The notes: generated by a model not told the origin, from the sequence alone. A stretch of DNA of 64,000 nucleotides from Chitinophagales bacterium 33-2 (GCA_002050435.1 MWYV01000045.1:1-64000); one strand, 5' to 3'. Positions 36,449 through 44,438 are shown, counted from the stretch's first letter. Made by a program: numbers and translations.

Positions 36449-37590
36449 AGCCGGATATCTTCCTTAGTAATGCCTTTCCCGGAGAGGATCACCAGTCGTT
36501 CCACCACGTTTCTTAATTCCCTGATGTTTCCTGTCCAGTTGTATTCCTGAAGCAATTTCAGCGCATCATCCGAAATCATTTTTCTTGAAATGCCATAGTC
36601 TTCACATATATCATCCAGAAAACTTTCTACCAGCATGGGAATGTCTTCCCTTCTTTCATTTAAAGAAGGCACATGAACAAGAATGACACTTAACCGATGG
36701 TAAAGATCGAGTCTGAAGGTCTTTGCTTCCACTTCTTTCATCAGGTCTTTATTGGTGGCTGCGATCACTCTTACATCAACAGTGATATCCTTATCGGCGC
36801 CAACCCTGGTGATTTTCCCCTCCTGCAATGCCCGCAATACCTTGGCTTGTGCATTCAGGCTCATATCTCCTATTTCATCCAGGAAAAGCGTACCGCCATT
36901 CGCCTGTTCAAATTTTCCAATTCTTTGTTTGATGGCTGAGGTAAAAGATCCTTTTTCATGACCGAATAATTCACTTTCAATCAATTCTCCTGGAATCGCC
37001 GCACAGTTAACTTCCACCAGTGCATTTCCAGCACGGTTGCTTTTTTCGTGAAGCCAGCGGGCAACCAGTTCTTTTCCTACTCCATTGTCACCGGTAATGA
37101 GTACACGTGCTTCAGTTGGACCTACTTTCTCTATAGTGTCTTTTATTTTTTTAACAGGCTCGGAGCCGCCGATCATTTCCTGCACCTTAAAGACACGACG
37201 CTTTAAGGTTTTTGCTTCATTAACCAGACTGTTTCTTTCCATCGCATTACGGATGGTGATCAGCAAACGGTTAAGGTCAGGTGGTTTTTGAATGAAATCA
37301 TAAGCGCCCTTTTTAACCGCTTCAACAGCCGTTTCAATATTTCCATGTCCTGAGATCATAATGATCGGAACATCGGGATTGGATTCAACAGCCCGCTGTA
37401 AGAAATCAATACCATCGATCTTGGGCATTTTAATATCACAAAGCACTACATCAAAGGTTTTCTCCTTAAATTTTCTCAGGCCTTCTTCACCATCAGAGGC
37501 TTCTTCAATTTTATATCCTTCAAACGAAAGTATTTCAATCAATGTTTTACGAATCGCCTTTTCATCATCAATGATCAGTATTGTGGCCAT
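36430..37590 (-). CDS. NtrC-like sigma54 response regulator lacking the DNA-binding domain
   Basis: The 386-residue protein has a receiver domain (phosphoacceptor Asp52 in VVLCDIKMPKIDG). An AAA+ sigma54-activator domain follows, with Walker A GDNGVGKE (167-174), Walker B TLFLDEIGDM (234-243) and the C-terminal WTGNIRELRNVVERLVIL. The loop that touches sigma54 reads GSFTSA (214-219) in place of GAFTGA. The protein ends about 15 residues after the AAA+ lid, so the Fis-type helix-turn-helix of NtrC is missing. It may act from solution on sigma54 holoenzyme. No partner kinase is adjacent. Confidence 0.9.
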   Translation of the reverse strand: MATILIIDDEKAIRKTLIEILSFEGYKIEEASDGEEGLRKFKEKTFDVVLCDIKMPKIDGIDFLQRAVESNPDVPIIMISGHGNIETAVEAVKKGAYDFIQKPPDLNRLLITIRNAMERNSLVNEAKTLKRRVFKVQEMIGGSEPVKKIKDTIEKVGPTEARVLITGDNGVGKELVARWLHEKSNRAGNALVEVNCAAIPGELIESELFGHEKGSFTSAIKQRIGKFEQANGGTLFLDEIGDMSLNAQAKVLRALQEGKITRVGADKDITVDVRVIAATNKDLMKEVEAKTFRLDLYHRLSVILVHVPSLNERREDIPMLVESFLDDICEDYGISRKMISDDALKLLQEYNWTGNIRELRNVVERLVILSGKGITKEDIRLYVLPK

Positions 37591-37656
37591 ATGGGGTTTT
37601 GAATGAAGCGCAAAGAAACAAAATAGAACTTAGAAAAATGAAGTGAGGGCGGTGGG

Positions 37657-37685
37657 AAAAAAAAAGGCCGGATAGAAATCCAGCC
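37657..37685 (-). terminator. Strong intrinsic terminator upstream of the NtrC-like gene
   Basis: On the minus strand an 8-bp stem GGCTGGAT/ATCCGGCC (one G-U pair) has a 4-nt loop and is followed by nine Ts. It lies between the promoter at 37721-37751 and the regulator gene. Confidence 0.85.
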
Positions 37686-37715
37686 TCGTGTAAAATCCAA
37701 TATCCTATGAAAAAC
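37657..37715 (-). ncRNA. Candidate small RNA (or attenuated leader), about 59 nt
   Basis: A near-perfect promoter (37721-37751) is followed about 30 nt later by a strong terminator (37657-37685), with no room for an ordinary gene. The predicted transcript would start near 37715 and carry a short unstructured 5' part (including CATAGGATATTGGATTTT) before the terminator hairpin. It lies between pdhB and the NtrC-like gene, both on this strand. It could be a free small RNA or a premature-termination leader for the regulator, whose ATG is 67 nt further on. Confidence 0.5.
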
Positions 37716-37720
37716 CGAGA

Positions 37721-37751
37721 CAAAGATGTGGTCTATATTTCAGATTTCAAA
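37721..37751 (-). promoter_or_regulatory. Bacteroidota-type promoter for the small RNA
   Basis: On the minus strand TTTG (37748-37751) and CATCTTTG (37721-37728; one mismatch to TAnnTTTG) are separated by exactly 19 nt, the expected spacing for the Bacteroidota primary sigma factor. Confidence 0.6.
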
Positions 37752-37830
37752 ACTTATTTTAAAATTTCTTTAAGAAAAATTGAACAATTGATAATGAATC
37801 TTTTATGTCGTTTATATAAATAAACAAATA

Positions 37831-37851
37831 AACCCGCAACTGGTGCGGGTT
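37831..37851 (-). terminator. Terminator hairpin after pdhB
   Basis: A 7-bp stem AACCCGC/GCGGGTT with a 7-nt loop lies 22 nt after the pdhB stop. The T-tract on the minus strand is weak (TATTTG); on the plus strand it reads GGGTTTTAT, so it may work in both directions. Confidence 0.65.
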
Positions 37852-37872
37852 TTATAAAAAGTTTCAATAGAA

Positions 37873-38859
37873 TTACTTGTTCATGTACATAACTTCCTTT
37901 ACCAGCTTTACAGTTCTTGGCACATCGGGAAGGGCTGCGGCCACCAGGTTGGGTGCATAGTGTAAAGGAGCATCGGCAGCGGTGATCCTACGGATGGGCG
38001 CATCCAGGTAATCAAAGCCTTCTTTCTGGATCCTGTAAGTAATCTCGGATGAGATGGAAGCAAAAGGCCATTGTTCTTCAACGATCACCAAACGGTTGGT
38101 TTTCTTAACGCTTTCAAGAATGGTCATCCAGTCCAGCGGACGGATGGTTCTAAGATCAATCACCTCCGCACTTATGCCTTCTTTTTCCAGCTCCGCCGCA
38201 GCTCCCAGCGCTACTTTCATCATTTTATTAAAAGAAACAATGGTTACATCATCACCCTTTCGCTTAATATCCGCTTTACCCAGTTCAATATAATATTCCT
38301 CTTCAGGCACTTCAAACTTCTCGCCATACATCACCTCGCTTTCCATAAAAACCACAGGGTCTTCTTCATACCGAATGGCCTGCTTCAATAATCCTTTGGC
38401 ATCATAACCATTGCTTACAGACACCACTTTTAAACCGGGAATGTTCGCATACAAAGATTCAAATGCGGTGGAATGCTGCGCACCTAATTGGCCAGCAGAG
38501 CCATTCGGCCCACGAAAAACAATAGGACAAGAAATTTGTCCCCCACTCATAGCCAGCATTTTTGATGCGGTATTCAGGATCTGGTCCAACGCCAATACTG
38601 CGAAATTCCAGGTCATGAATTCCAGTACAGGACGTAAACCATTTTGGGCGGCACCTACCCCAACAGCGGTAAACCCTAGTTCGGAAATTGGCGTATCAAT
38701 TACCCGCTTCGGCCCGAATTCGGCAAGCATACCCTGGCTCACCTTGTAAGCTCCATTGTATTCAGCCACTTCCTCCCCCATTAAAAATACGCGCTCATCC
38801 CTGCGCATTTCTTCGTTCATGGCTTCACGGATGGCTTCGCGAAATGGTATTTGTCTCAT
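37873..38859 (-). CDS. pdhB: Pyruvate dehydrogenase E1 component, beta subunit
   Basis: The 328-residue protein is the beta half of a heterotetrameric E1 of the 2-oxoacid dehydrogenase group. It has the start FREAIREAMNEEMRRDERVFLMGEEV, shown here in part as FREAIREAMNEEM (5-17). It continues with KRVIDTPISELGFTAVGVGA (50-69) and QLGAQHSTAFESLYANIPGL, and has a C-terminal transketolase-type domain (VIVEEQWPFASISSEI). It needs an alpha subunit and a lipoylated E2, neither of which is in the window. Branched-chain E1-beta is a close alternative, though the short length and wording favour pyruvate. It has its own -7 element and terminator. Confidence 0.88.
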   Translation of the reverse strand: MRQIPFREAIREAMNEEMRRDERVFLMGEEVAEYNGAYKVSQGMLAEFGPKRVIDTPISELGFTAVGVGAAQNGLRPVLEFMTWNFAVLALDQILNTASKMLAMSGGQISCPIVFRGPNGSAGQLGAQHSTAFESLYANIPGLKVVSVSNGYDAKGLLKQAIRYEEDPVVFMESEVMYGEKFEVPEEEYYIELGKADIKRKGDDVTIVSFNKMMKVALGAAAELEKEGISAEVIDLRTIRPLDWMTILESVKKTNRLVIVEEQWPFASISSEITYRIQKEGFDYLDAPIRRITAADAPLHYAPNLVAAALPDVPRTVKLVKEVMYMNK

Positions 38860-38884
38860 GTAAAAATGATTGTTTTAAGCCGGG

Positions 38885-38892
38885 CAAATTTA
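38885..38892 (-). promoter_or_regulatory. -7 element for pdhB
   Basis: TAAATTTG on the minus strand fits TAnnTTTG. A TTAG sequence lies 20 nt upstream, one mismatch from the -33 TTTG. The pdhB ATG is 25 nt downstream. Confidence 0.55.
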
Positions 38893-38920
38893 GCAGACTG
38901 CACCCAATTTACCTAAAATG

Positions 38921-38947
38921 AAAAAGTCCTGCAGGGTGCAGGACTTT
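38921..38947 (-). terminator. Intrinsic terminator after the small lipoprotein gene
   Basis: An 11-bp stem AAAGTCCTGCA/TGCAGGACTTT with a 3-nt loop is followed on the minus strand by Ts. It separates the lipoprotein gene (stop at 38966) from the pdhB promoter. Confidence 0.85.
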
Positions 38948-38965
38948 CCAATATAAATCAGGCTC

Positions 38966-39283
38966 TTAGTCGCCCACGCAATCCTTTGCCCACAGATTAA
39001 CCTGGTCCACGGTCATTTTACCACCGGCCTCTTTAAAGTCGGGGTAAACAGACTGCGCTTTGGTAAGTACACAGGCACAATATTTCTGCGCGCTGTCTCG
39101 ACTGATATTTCTTCCTGCTTCTTCTATGCAATCATTCATAAAATTCACCTGGTCTTCATTTGACCATGGTTTTCCGCCATTTGTCTGGGTGGCGTTCTTT
39201 TCATCGGAATTCGTTTCCTTATTATTTCCACTGTTGCATGCGAGCAGTGAAAATGAACAAAACAGTAGGAACAGGTACTTCAT
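38966..39283 (-). CDS. Small lipoprotein of unknown function
   Basis: The 105-residue protein has a lipoprotein signal with lipobox SLLAC (Cys16). A polar, Asn/Glu/Lys-rich linker (17-38) and a compact domain with four cysteines (FMNDCIEEAG, KYCACVLTKA, LWAKDCVGD) follow. The Cys spacing suggests two disulfides in a small periplasmic or surface domain. No family is recognised. It ends in its own terminator and is divergent from the SemiSWEET gene, 89 nt away. Confidence 0.8.
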   Translation of the reverse strand: MKYLFLLFCSFSLLACNSGNNKETNSDEKNATQTNGGKPWSNEDQVNFMNDCIEEAGRNISRDSAQKYCACVLTKAQSVYPDFKEAGGKMTVDQVNLWAKDCVGD

Positions 39284-39372
39284 TTTTAATTGGTTTATGG
39301 TTAAAGGTAGTGTTGCAAAAAATCTACCACACAGGGAAATCAGGAATGGCGAAAGATTTGCAGCATTGAGGC

Positions 39373-39648
39373 ATGAATGGAATTCAAATTCTTGGATTGG
39401 CAGCAGGAATACTTACGGCAAGCTCTCTGATTCCTCAGGTGATTAAAACTTATAAGGCAAAAAGCGCTGAAGATGTGTCGATAGTAATGCTGCTGGTGTT
39501 ACAGGCCGGTATTATTTTATGGGTGCTTTACGGAATAAAAAGAGAAGATCTACCTATTATTGTCACCAATTCTTTTTCTCTCCTGGTAAATATTACAATG
39601 GTGGTATTGGGAATAAAGTATAAAAACGCCCCTCGAAAGGGGCAATAA
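39373..39648 (+). CDS. SemiSWEET-type PQ-loop sugar transporter
   Basis: The 91-residue membrane protein has three helices and the PQ-loop pattern GLAAGILTASSLIPQVIKTYK (positions 8-28; the core is SLIPQV). This matches bacterial SemiSWEETs, which dimerise to move sugars such as sucrose or glucose along their gradient. Conserved features include KSAEDVSIVML at the loop before helix 2 and WVLYGIKREDLP after it. It stands alone and converges on the thiolase gene, with the two coding ends separated by a single base and a shared hairpin. Confidence 0.88.
   Translation: MNGIQILGLAAGILTASSLIPQVIKTYKAKSAEDVSIVMLLVLQAGIILWVLYGIKREDLPIIVTNSFSLLVNITMVVLGIKYKNAPRKGQ
39622..39643 (-). terminator. Terminator of the thiolase gene, inside the SemiSWEET 3' end
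   Basis: A 6-bp GC stem GCCCCT/AGGGGC (39628-39633 with 39638-39643) with a 4-nt loop is followed on the minus strand by a T-run. It lies within the last codons of the SemiSWEET gene, 7 nt past the thiolase stop. Confidence 0.7.
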
Positions 39649-39649
39649 A

Positions 39650-40831
39650 TTATCCGGCATTTTCTATAACCATGGCAGAAGCGCCCCCGCCTCCGTTACA
39701 AATGCCTGCGGCCCCGTACCGGCCCTTGTTTTGTTTTAATACATTTATTAAACTTACAATGATTCTTGCCCCACTGCATCCCAGCGGGTGACCAAGAGAA
39801 ACAGCCCCGCCATTCACATTTACACGTGCAGGATCCAGATCCATTTTCCTGGTGTTCACAATGCCCACAACACTGAAGGCTTCATTCAATTCAACAAAAT
39901 CCACATCTTTCATTTCAATGCCTGCTCTTTTTACAGCAATCGGAACGGCAATGCTGGGCGTAGTTGTAAACCAGGTAGGTTCCTGCTCTGCATCCGCATA
40001 ACCCCTGATGATGGCAATTGGTTGAATGCCAAGCGCTTCTGCTTTTTCACGACTCATCAGCACAACAGCGGCTGCACCGTCATTCATCGTGCTGGCATTG
40101 GCGGCAGTAACGGTGCCTTCTTTTCCAAAAGCAGGTTTAAGTCCTGGTATCTTATCAAATTTTACATTCCAGGGCTCTTCATCCTTGGAAAAAATCACAG
40201 GATCTCCTTTCCTGGAAGGGATTTCCACCGGCACGATCTCATTTGAAAATTTCCCAGCTTCCGAGGCAGCCTGGCTTCTTTTATAACTTTCAATTGCAAA
40301 AGCATCCTGCTCTTCGCGGCTCACCTGGTTTTCTGTTGCACATATATCTGCCGCGCAACCCATAGCAAAATTGCTGTAGCAATCAGTTAAACCGTCTTTT
40401 GCCAAACCATCTATAAGACTTGAATTACCATATTTATTTCCCCATCTCAGGTTTTCAACATAAAAGGGCACATTGCTCATGCTTTCCATTCCACCTGCAA
40501 CCACCACTTCGGCATCTCCAAGTAAAATGCTTTGTGCTCCCTGCGCAATGGCTTTCATTCCGCTGGCACAAACCTTATTAACCGTAGTACAAACCACCGC
40601 GTCCGGAAGTCCCGCCATTTTTGCTGCCTGCCTTGCAGGAGCCTGTCCAAGGTTGGACTGGATCACACAACCCATCAACACTTCATTGACCAATTCGGGT
40701 GCAATACCTGCTTTCTCTACAGCCGCCTTTATGGCAATTGCACCGAGTTTTGTTGCAGGAACATCTTTCAACATACCCCCAAAACTTCCGATAGGTGTGC
40801 GCACTGCGGAAACAATATATACTTCTTTCAT
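39650..40831 (-). CDS. Thiolase (acetyl-CoA C-acyltransferase)
   Basis: This 393-residue thiolase has the acyl-accepting Cys88 in TVNKVCASGMKAI. The C-terminal His is in GGAVSLGHPLGCSGAR and the second catalytic Cys in GICNGGGGASAMV. NEAFSVV is the conserved NEAF box. It may act in fatty-acid breakdown or in condensation of two acetyl-CoA; sequence alone does not separate these. It stands alone with its own -7 element and terminator. The HMG-CoA lyase at 60.5 kb would yield acetoacetate and acetyl-CoA, compounds linked to the same chemistry. Confidence 0.92.
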   Translation of the reverse strand: MKEVYIVSAVRTPIGSFGGMLKDVPATKLGAIAIKAAVEKAGIAPELVNEVLMGCVIQSNLGQAPARQAAKMAGLPDAVVCTTVNKVCASGMKAIAQGAQSILLGDAEVVVAGGMESMSNVPFYVENLRWGNKYGNSSLIDGLAKDGLTDCYSNFAMGCAADICATENQVSREEQDAFAIESYKRSQAASEAGKFSNEIVPVEIPSRKGDPVIFSKDEEPWNVKFDKIPGLKPAFGKEGTVTAANASTMNDGAAAVVLMSREKAEALGIQPIAIIRGYADAEQEPTWFTTTPSIAVPIAVKRAGIEMKDVDFVELNEAFSVVGIVNTRKMDLDPARVNVNGGAVSLGHPLGCSGARIIVSLINVLKQNKGRYGAAGICNGGGGASAMVIENAG

Positions 40832-40849
40832 ATAGCGTATTTAGCGCCG

Positions 40850-40857
40850 CAAAGATA
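40850..40857 (-). promoter_or_regulatory. -7 element for the thiolase gene
   Basis: TATCTTTG on the minus strand is an exact TAnnTTTG match, 18 nt before the ATG. No strong -33 TTTG is seen. Confidence 0.45.
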
Positions 40858-40911
40858 GATTTTTAATTGATGCTGAATGGCATCTTAACGCTCCTCCTTA
40901 TCTCTTCCCAA

Positions 40912-40943
40912 TTTGGATGCGTTGTGGTTTTGGGATACTTTCG
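40912..40943 (+). promoter_or_regulatory. Promoter of the T9SS-secreted protein gene
   Basis: TTTG (40912-40915) and TACTTTCG (40936-40943; one mismatch to TAnnTTTG) are separated by 20 nt. The expected transcript start falls just before ATG 40960, which supports that ATG over the upstream one at 40867. Confidence 0.55.
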
Positions 40944-40959
40944 CGGCTACGCACTGCTG

Positions 40960-42840
40960 ATGGTTCCCTTTTATAAAAAATGTTTACTGGCCCTGGTATT
41001 TATTTCAATCGCTTTTTTTTCCACAGCAGAGGCACAATGCATCGCACCAACCCAGGCCGCCCCTTATTCAGAAAATTTTGAAAACAATAATGGAAACTGG
41101 GTGCCGGGCGGAACGGCTTCCGAATGGTCCTGGGGAACACCTATTAAAACAGTGATCAATGGAGCAGCCAGCGGAAGTAAATGCTGGATCACAGGTACCT
41201 TAACTCAATCTTCCTACAGCAATAACCAGAATTCAACGCTTACAAGTCCCTGTTTCAATTTTTCAGGACTTTCAAATCCTTTTATAAGGTTCTCTGTTTT
41301 TTGGGAAACGGAAAGAAAATATGATGGTGCAACGCTTCAATATTCTGTAAATGGTGGCAATACCTGGCAGATGTTGGGCGCTCATGCAGACTTTACCTCC
41401 TGCCCAACCTCCAACTGGTTTAATACAACTTCCATTACAGCACTTGGATCTGATGGATGGTCGGGGAATATCCAGTCCAATGCACCTTGCCCTGGTGGTG
41501 CTGGTAGTGGAAGTGGCCAATGGGTTACTGCGCAAAAATCAATTGCATTTTTGGGAGGACAAACAAATGTGCGTTTTCGTTTCAGGTTTGCTGCAGGAAG
41601 TGTTTGTAATAATTATGATGGTTTTGCGGTTGATGATATCTGGATTGGGGAAGCGCTGCCATCGAATGCAGATTTTAATTATGATTGCGGCAATTCGAAC
41701 ATGGTAAATTTCACCTCCATTCCTACGGTATGCAACCCTTCCTATTCATGGAACTTTGGCGATCCTGCATCAGGCGCATCCAATATTTCCACCTTATCCA
41801 ACCCTGAACATTTTTATTCTGACCCGGGTGAATACACGGTAACATTAATTGTGAGTTCCTCTCAGTCTGCAACCATTTCCATTCAGAAAAAATTAAAAAT
41901 TCTGGAAGTAAGTATTGTATTGGAACAACCTGTTTTATGTCACGGAGATAATATAGGTAGAATTAAAGCCACTGTTTTTCCTGCGGGCAATTATTCATAC
42001 AGCTGGAATACCAACCCGCAGCAGTTTACACCCACACTCAATAACCTGCTGACAGGAACTTATACCGTTACAGTTAGTGGCGATCAGGCATGCAGATCTT
42101 CGGAAACCATTACCCTTACTTCACCTCCGATTCTGCAAATTGTTGATATTGTCAATCACCCCACATGCGGAAAGCAAAATGGACGCATAGAAGTGCAGCT
42201 ATCTGGTGGTACTCCGGGATACAGTTTTTTATGGTATACTGTACCTGGAGATTCTATTCTAACTGGATTGGGCCCGGGTTCATATAATTTATTTGTACAT
42301 GATCAGTTGGGCTGTGGCTCTGCTTATGATATCATCCTTTTTGACCAGAACCCGGTACAGTTGGATCTTGGAGAAGATACCCTGGTTTGTAATGGAACAG
42401 GATTTACATTGTCACCCGGGAATTTTCAATCCTATAAATGGCAGGATGGTTCTGTATTGCCGGAATTTAATGTCCCTGAAACGGGTATGTATTCGGTTAC
42501 GGTTGGCAATGGAGATGGGTGCTTTGCCAGTGACAGCGTATTTATAAAATTCGGGTGTGCCGAATTGTTTTTTCCAAATGCAATGACACCGAACAAAGAC
42601 GGAAAGAATGAAAGTTTTGGGGCACTTGGAGATCTGGCCGCTGTACAAAATTATTTGCTCGAAATTTTTGACCGATGGGGACAAAAGGTTTTTACCACTA
42701 CTGATCCGGCAAAAAAATGGGACGGCAGGATCAATGGGAAAATGCATTCCTCTGGTAGTTTTGTATGGCTGGCCAGGTACCGGTTAACCGGAGGAGAAGG
42801 AACGCAATTAAAAAAAGGGACAATAACGGTTATCCGGTAA
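40960..42840 (+). CDS. Secreted PKD-domain protein with gliding-motility (T9SS type B) sorting domain
   Basis: The start at 40960 gives a clean signal peptide (MVPFYKKCLLALVFISIAFF, then AEAQ). A longer frame begins at 40867 but would put 31 unlikely residues in front. Domains in order are a MAM-like/lectin-like beta domain (about 25-230, AAPYSENFENNNGNWVPGG), a PKD domain (YSWNFGDPASG, PGEYTVTLIVSS), two SprB-like repeats (SYSWNTNPQQFTPTLNNLLT) and a C-terminal CHU_C-type sorting domain (FFPNAMTPNKDGKNESF, IFDRWGQKVF). Such proteins are exported by the type IX system to the surface or medium. The ligand is unknown. No T9SS components are in the window. Confidence 0.88.
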   Translation: MVPFYKKCLLALVFISIAFFSTAEAQCIAPTQAAPYSENFENNNGNWVPGGTASEWSWGTPIKTVINGAASGSKCWITGTLTQSSYSNNQNSTLTSPCFNFSGLSNPFIRFSVFWETERKYDGATLQYSVNGGNTWQMLGAHADFTSCPTSNWFNTTSITALGSDGWSGNIQSNAPCPGGAGSGSGQWVTAQKSIAFLGGQTNVRFRFRFAAGSVCNNYDGFAVDDIWIGEALPSNADFNYDCGNSNMVNFTSIPTVCNPSYSWNFGDPASGASNISTLSNPEHFYSDPGEYTVTLIVSSSQSATISIQKKLKILEVSIVLEQPVLCHGDNIGRIKATVFPAGNYSYSWNTNPQQFTPTLNNLLTGTYTVTVSGDQACRSSETITLTSPPILQIVDIVNHPTCGKQNGRIEVQLSGGTPGYSFLWYTVPGDSILTGLGPGSYNLFVHDQLGCGSAYDIILFDQNPVQLDLGEDTLVCNGTGFTLSPGNFQSYKWQDGSVLPEFNVPETGMYSVTVGNGDGCFASDSVFIKFGCAELFFPNAMTPNKDGKNESFGALGDLAAVQNYLLEIFDRWGQKVFTTTDPAKKWDGRINGKMHSSGSFVWLARYRLTGGEGTQLKKGTITVIR

Positions 42841-42987
42841 TTCAAATGGTGGATGCCATTAAACAGACTTGCAAAAGCACTGCCCTGCACTATGATTAAA
42901 AAAAACGCATAACAGCTCCCATCCAATAATAAAAGAAGGAGTAAGAAATAACAGGCAGCCATTGTTCCTGACTGGATGAAAAGAAAT

Positions 42988-43260
42988 TTAATCTTCAGCC
43001 TTATTGCTGACCAGTGATAACTTTGCAAAATCTGAACCTGCAAAGATCCTGGCCAGGTTGATGTCATTTGTTTTCTGGTAAGCTGCAAGGTTGGTCTGGG
43101 TAACGATTCTCCAGAAATTTTTGGCCTTAAGATCGTTATAATCTCTGCCCTTAACTATAAGTCCGCGAACGGGGTTTCTTTTTTTCAATTCAAAACGAAT
43201 AATCTTGCCCTGGGGAATGGCTTCCTTAGCTAAAAATGTTTCAATTTGCTCTACTGTCAT
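42988..43260 (-). CDS. Small conserved-looking protein of unknown function
   Basis: I do not recognise this 90-residue soluble protein. It has a balanced mix of charged and hydrophobic residues (KIIRFELKKRNPVRGLIVKG, AKNFWRIVTQTNLAAYQKTN) and no signal or membrane segment. It stands alone between the convergent end of the T9SS protein gene and the yceI remnant. Codon usage resembles its neighbours, which favours a real gene. Confidence 0.6.
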   Translation of the reverse strand: MTVEQIETFLAKEAIPQGKIIRFELKKRNPVRGLIVKGRDYNDLKAKNFWRIVTQTNLAAYQKTNDINLARIFAGSDFAKLSLVSNKAED

Positions 43261-43368
43261 AGCGGGCTAAGGTAAGGGTTTAGCACATTCAATGAGATGT
43301 GTAAAAGTTAAAAAAATCAGAACTCAGCTGAAGTGTCAGCACTAAAGCATATACTTAAAGCACTTTTA

Positions 43369-43764
43369 TTATTGCCTGATCAACTGAATTTCAGCATACA
43401 GCCTGATCTCATCAGATACCACTACATGACCGGCTTCTGTTATAGCACTCCAAACCAAACCAAACTCTTTCCTGCTGATCTTTCCTGATACTATAAATCC
43501 AGCTTTGGTCTGGCCATAAGGATCTACCACAATGCCCCCAAATTTCTCTTTTACCGTAACAGGACGGATATTGCCTCTGATCGTCAAAGTTCCATTAAGA
43601 TGAGCATTGTCACCTTTTTCCTCGTATTCCGTTCCCGAAAATTTTAGTTGCTTGTTGATTTTCAGCGTCAAAAAAATCAGTAGATTTTAGATGCGTATCC
43701 CTTTGAAGATGATTCGTATCAAATGAATCAATGTCAGCAGTGAAATCAATTTTAATTTTCTTTT
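43369..43764 (-). pseudogene. yceI-like gene, truncated and frameshifted
   Basis: The 3' part (43369-43671) encodes a normal YceI ending (LKFSGTEYEEKGDNAHLNGT, KEFGLVWSAITEAG). It has only a TTG at its head. The preceding YceI segment (RDTHLKSTDFFDAEN) is present upstream at about 43670-43740, but in another frame. One base change near 43645-43660 would join them. The first 50 or so residues, including any signal peptide, are absent, because the metallophosphoesterase stop codon abuts the remnant. YceI proteins are periplasmic lipocalin-like lipid binders. This copy should be inactive. Confidence 0.7.
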
Positions 43765-44415
43765 TTAAGATGGATTTAAATCTTTTGCAACTAATTCAAA
43801 AAGGACGGGTTTATTAACCAGGTTGTACTGTTCATTCAATAAACTGGCATTGATAAATCGAATGCCCCCGATTTTATTGGTGCCAAAAGCTTCATGAATA
43901 TGGCCAAACACATGAACTTGTGGTTTAATTGTCATTATCCGCTCCAACAGGTCTTTATCTCCCACCTCCTGTTCATTCATCACCTGGTCTAAAATGCCTT
44001 TTGGTGGACCATGCGTGATCAGCAGGTCAGTATGGGCAGGAATCAGATCCCAGTGTTTACGAATGGCTTCTCCCCTTGCGCGGTTGAAAGCCCAGTTATA
44101 AAATCTGGGTGTTATTGGAGAACCCCAGATATGAATATCCTGGATCGTAATTCCTGAATCTTCAAGGTAGACTACATCATCCGGCAGTATTTTTTTGATT
44201 TGAACCGGCTTTTCTTTTTCGAAAAAAAAATCGTGGTTCCCTGCTATGAAAATTTTATGTGCAAATTTTTGCTTGCTGAACCAGTCAAGAAAATCTTCCA
44301 CCTCCGACTTTCTTCCACGAAAAGAAACATCTCCTGCGTGAATCAAAACATCGCCAGGGGGAAGTTTTACATGATGATGGCGGCCATGCGTATCCGCTAT
44401 TGCAACAAACTTCAA
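43765..44415 (-). CDS. Calcineurin-like metallophosphoesterase
   Basis: The 216-residue protein shows all metallophosphoesterase motifs: IADTHGRH (6-13), GDVLIHAGDVSFRG (22-35), FIAGNHDFFF (56-65), LLITHGPPKG (131-140) and HVFGHIHEA (168-176). The short form resembles the MPPED1/2-like group of cytoplasmic phosphodiesterases. Its substrate is unknown. The coding end directly adjoins the yceI remnant. Confidence 0.88.
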   Translation of the reverse strand: MKFVAIADTHGRHHHVKLPPGDVLIHAGDVSFRGRKSEVEDFLDWFSKQKFAHKIFIAGNHDFFFEKEKPVQIKKILPDDVVYLEDSGITIQDIHIWGSPITPRFYNWAFNRARGEAIRKHWDLIPAHTDLLITHGPPKGILDQVMNEQEVGDKDLLERIMTIKPQVHVFGHIHEAFGTNKIGGIRFINASLLNEQYNLVNKPVLFELVAKDLNPS

Positions 44416-44438
44416 TTTTTTATTATTATAAAATCATT

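Noticed and set aside
37707-37823. Plus-strand 38-codon frame starting MKNRDKDVVY
   Set aside because: It is antisense to the small-RNA promoter, has no promoter of its own that I could see, and may be chance; the minus-strand reading explains the region better.
42841-42987. Possible gene in the spacer after the T9SS protein
   Set aside because: No start-stop frame of useful length; only an A-rich convergent spacer.
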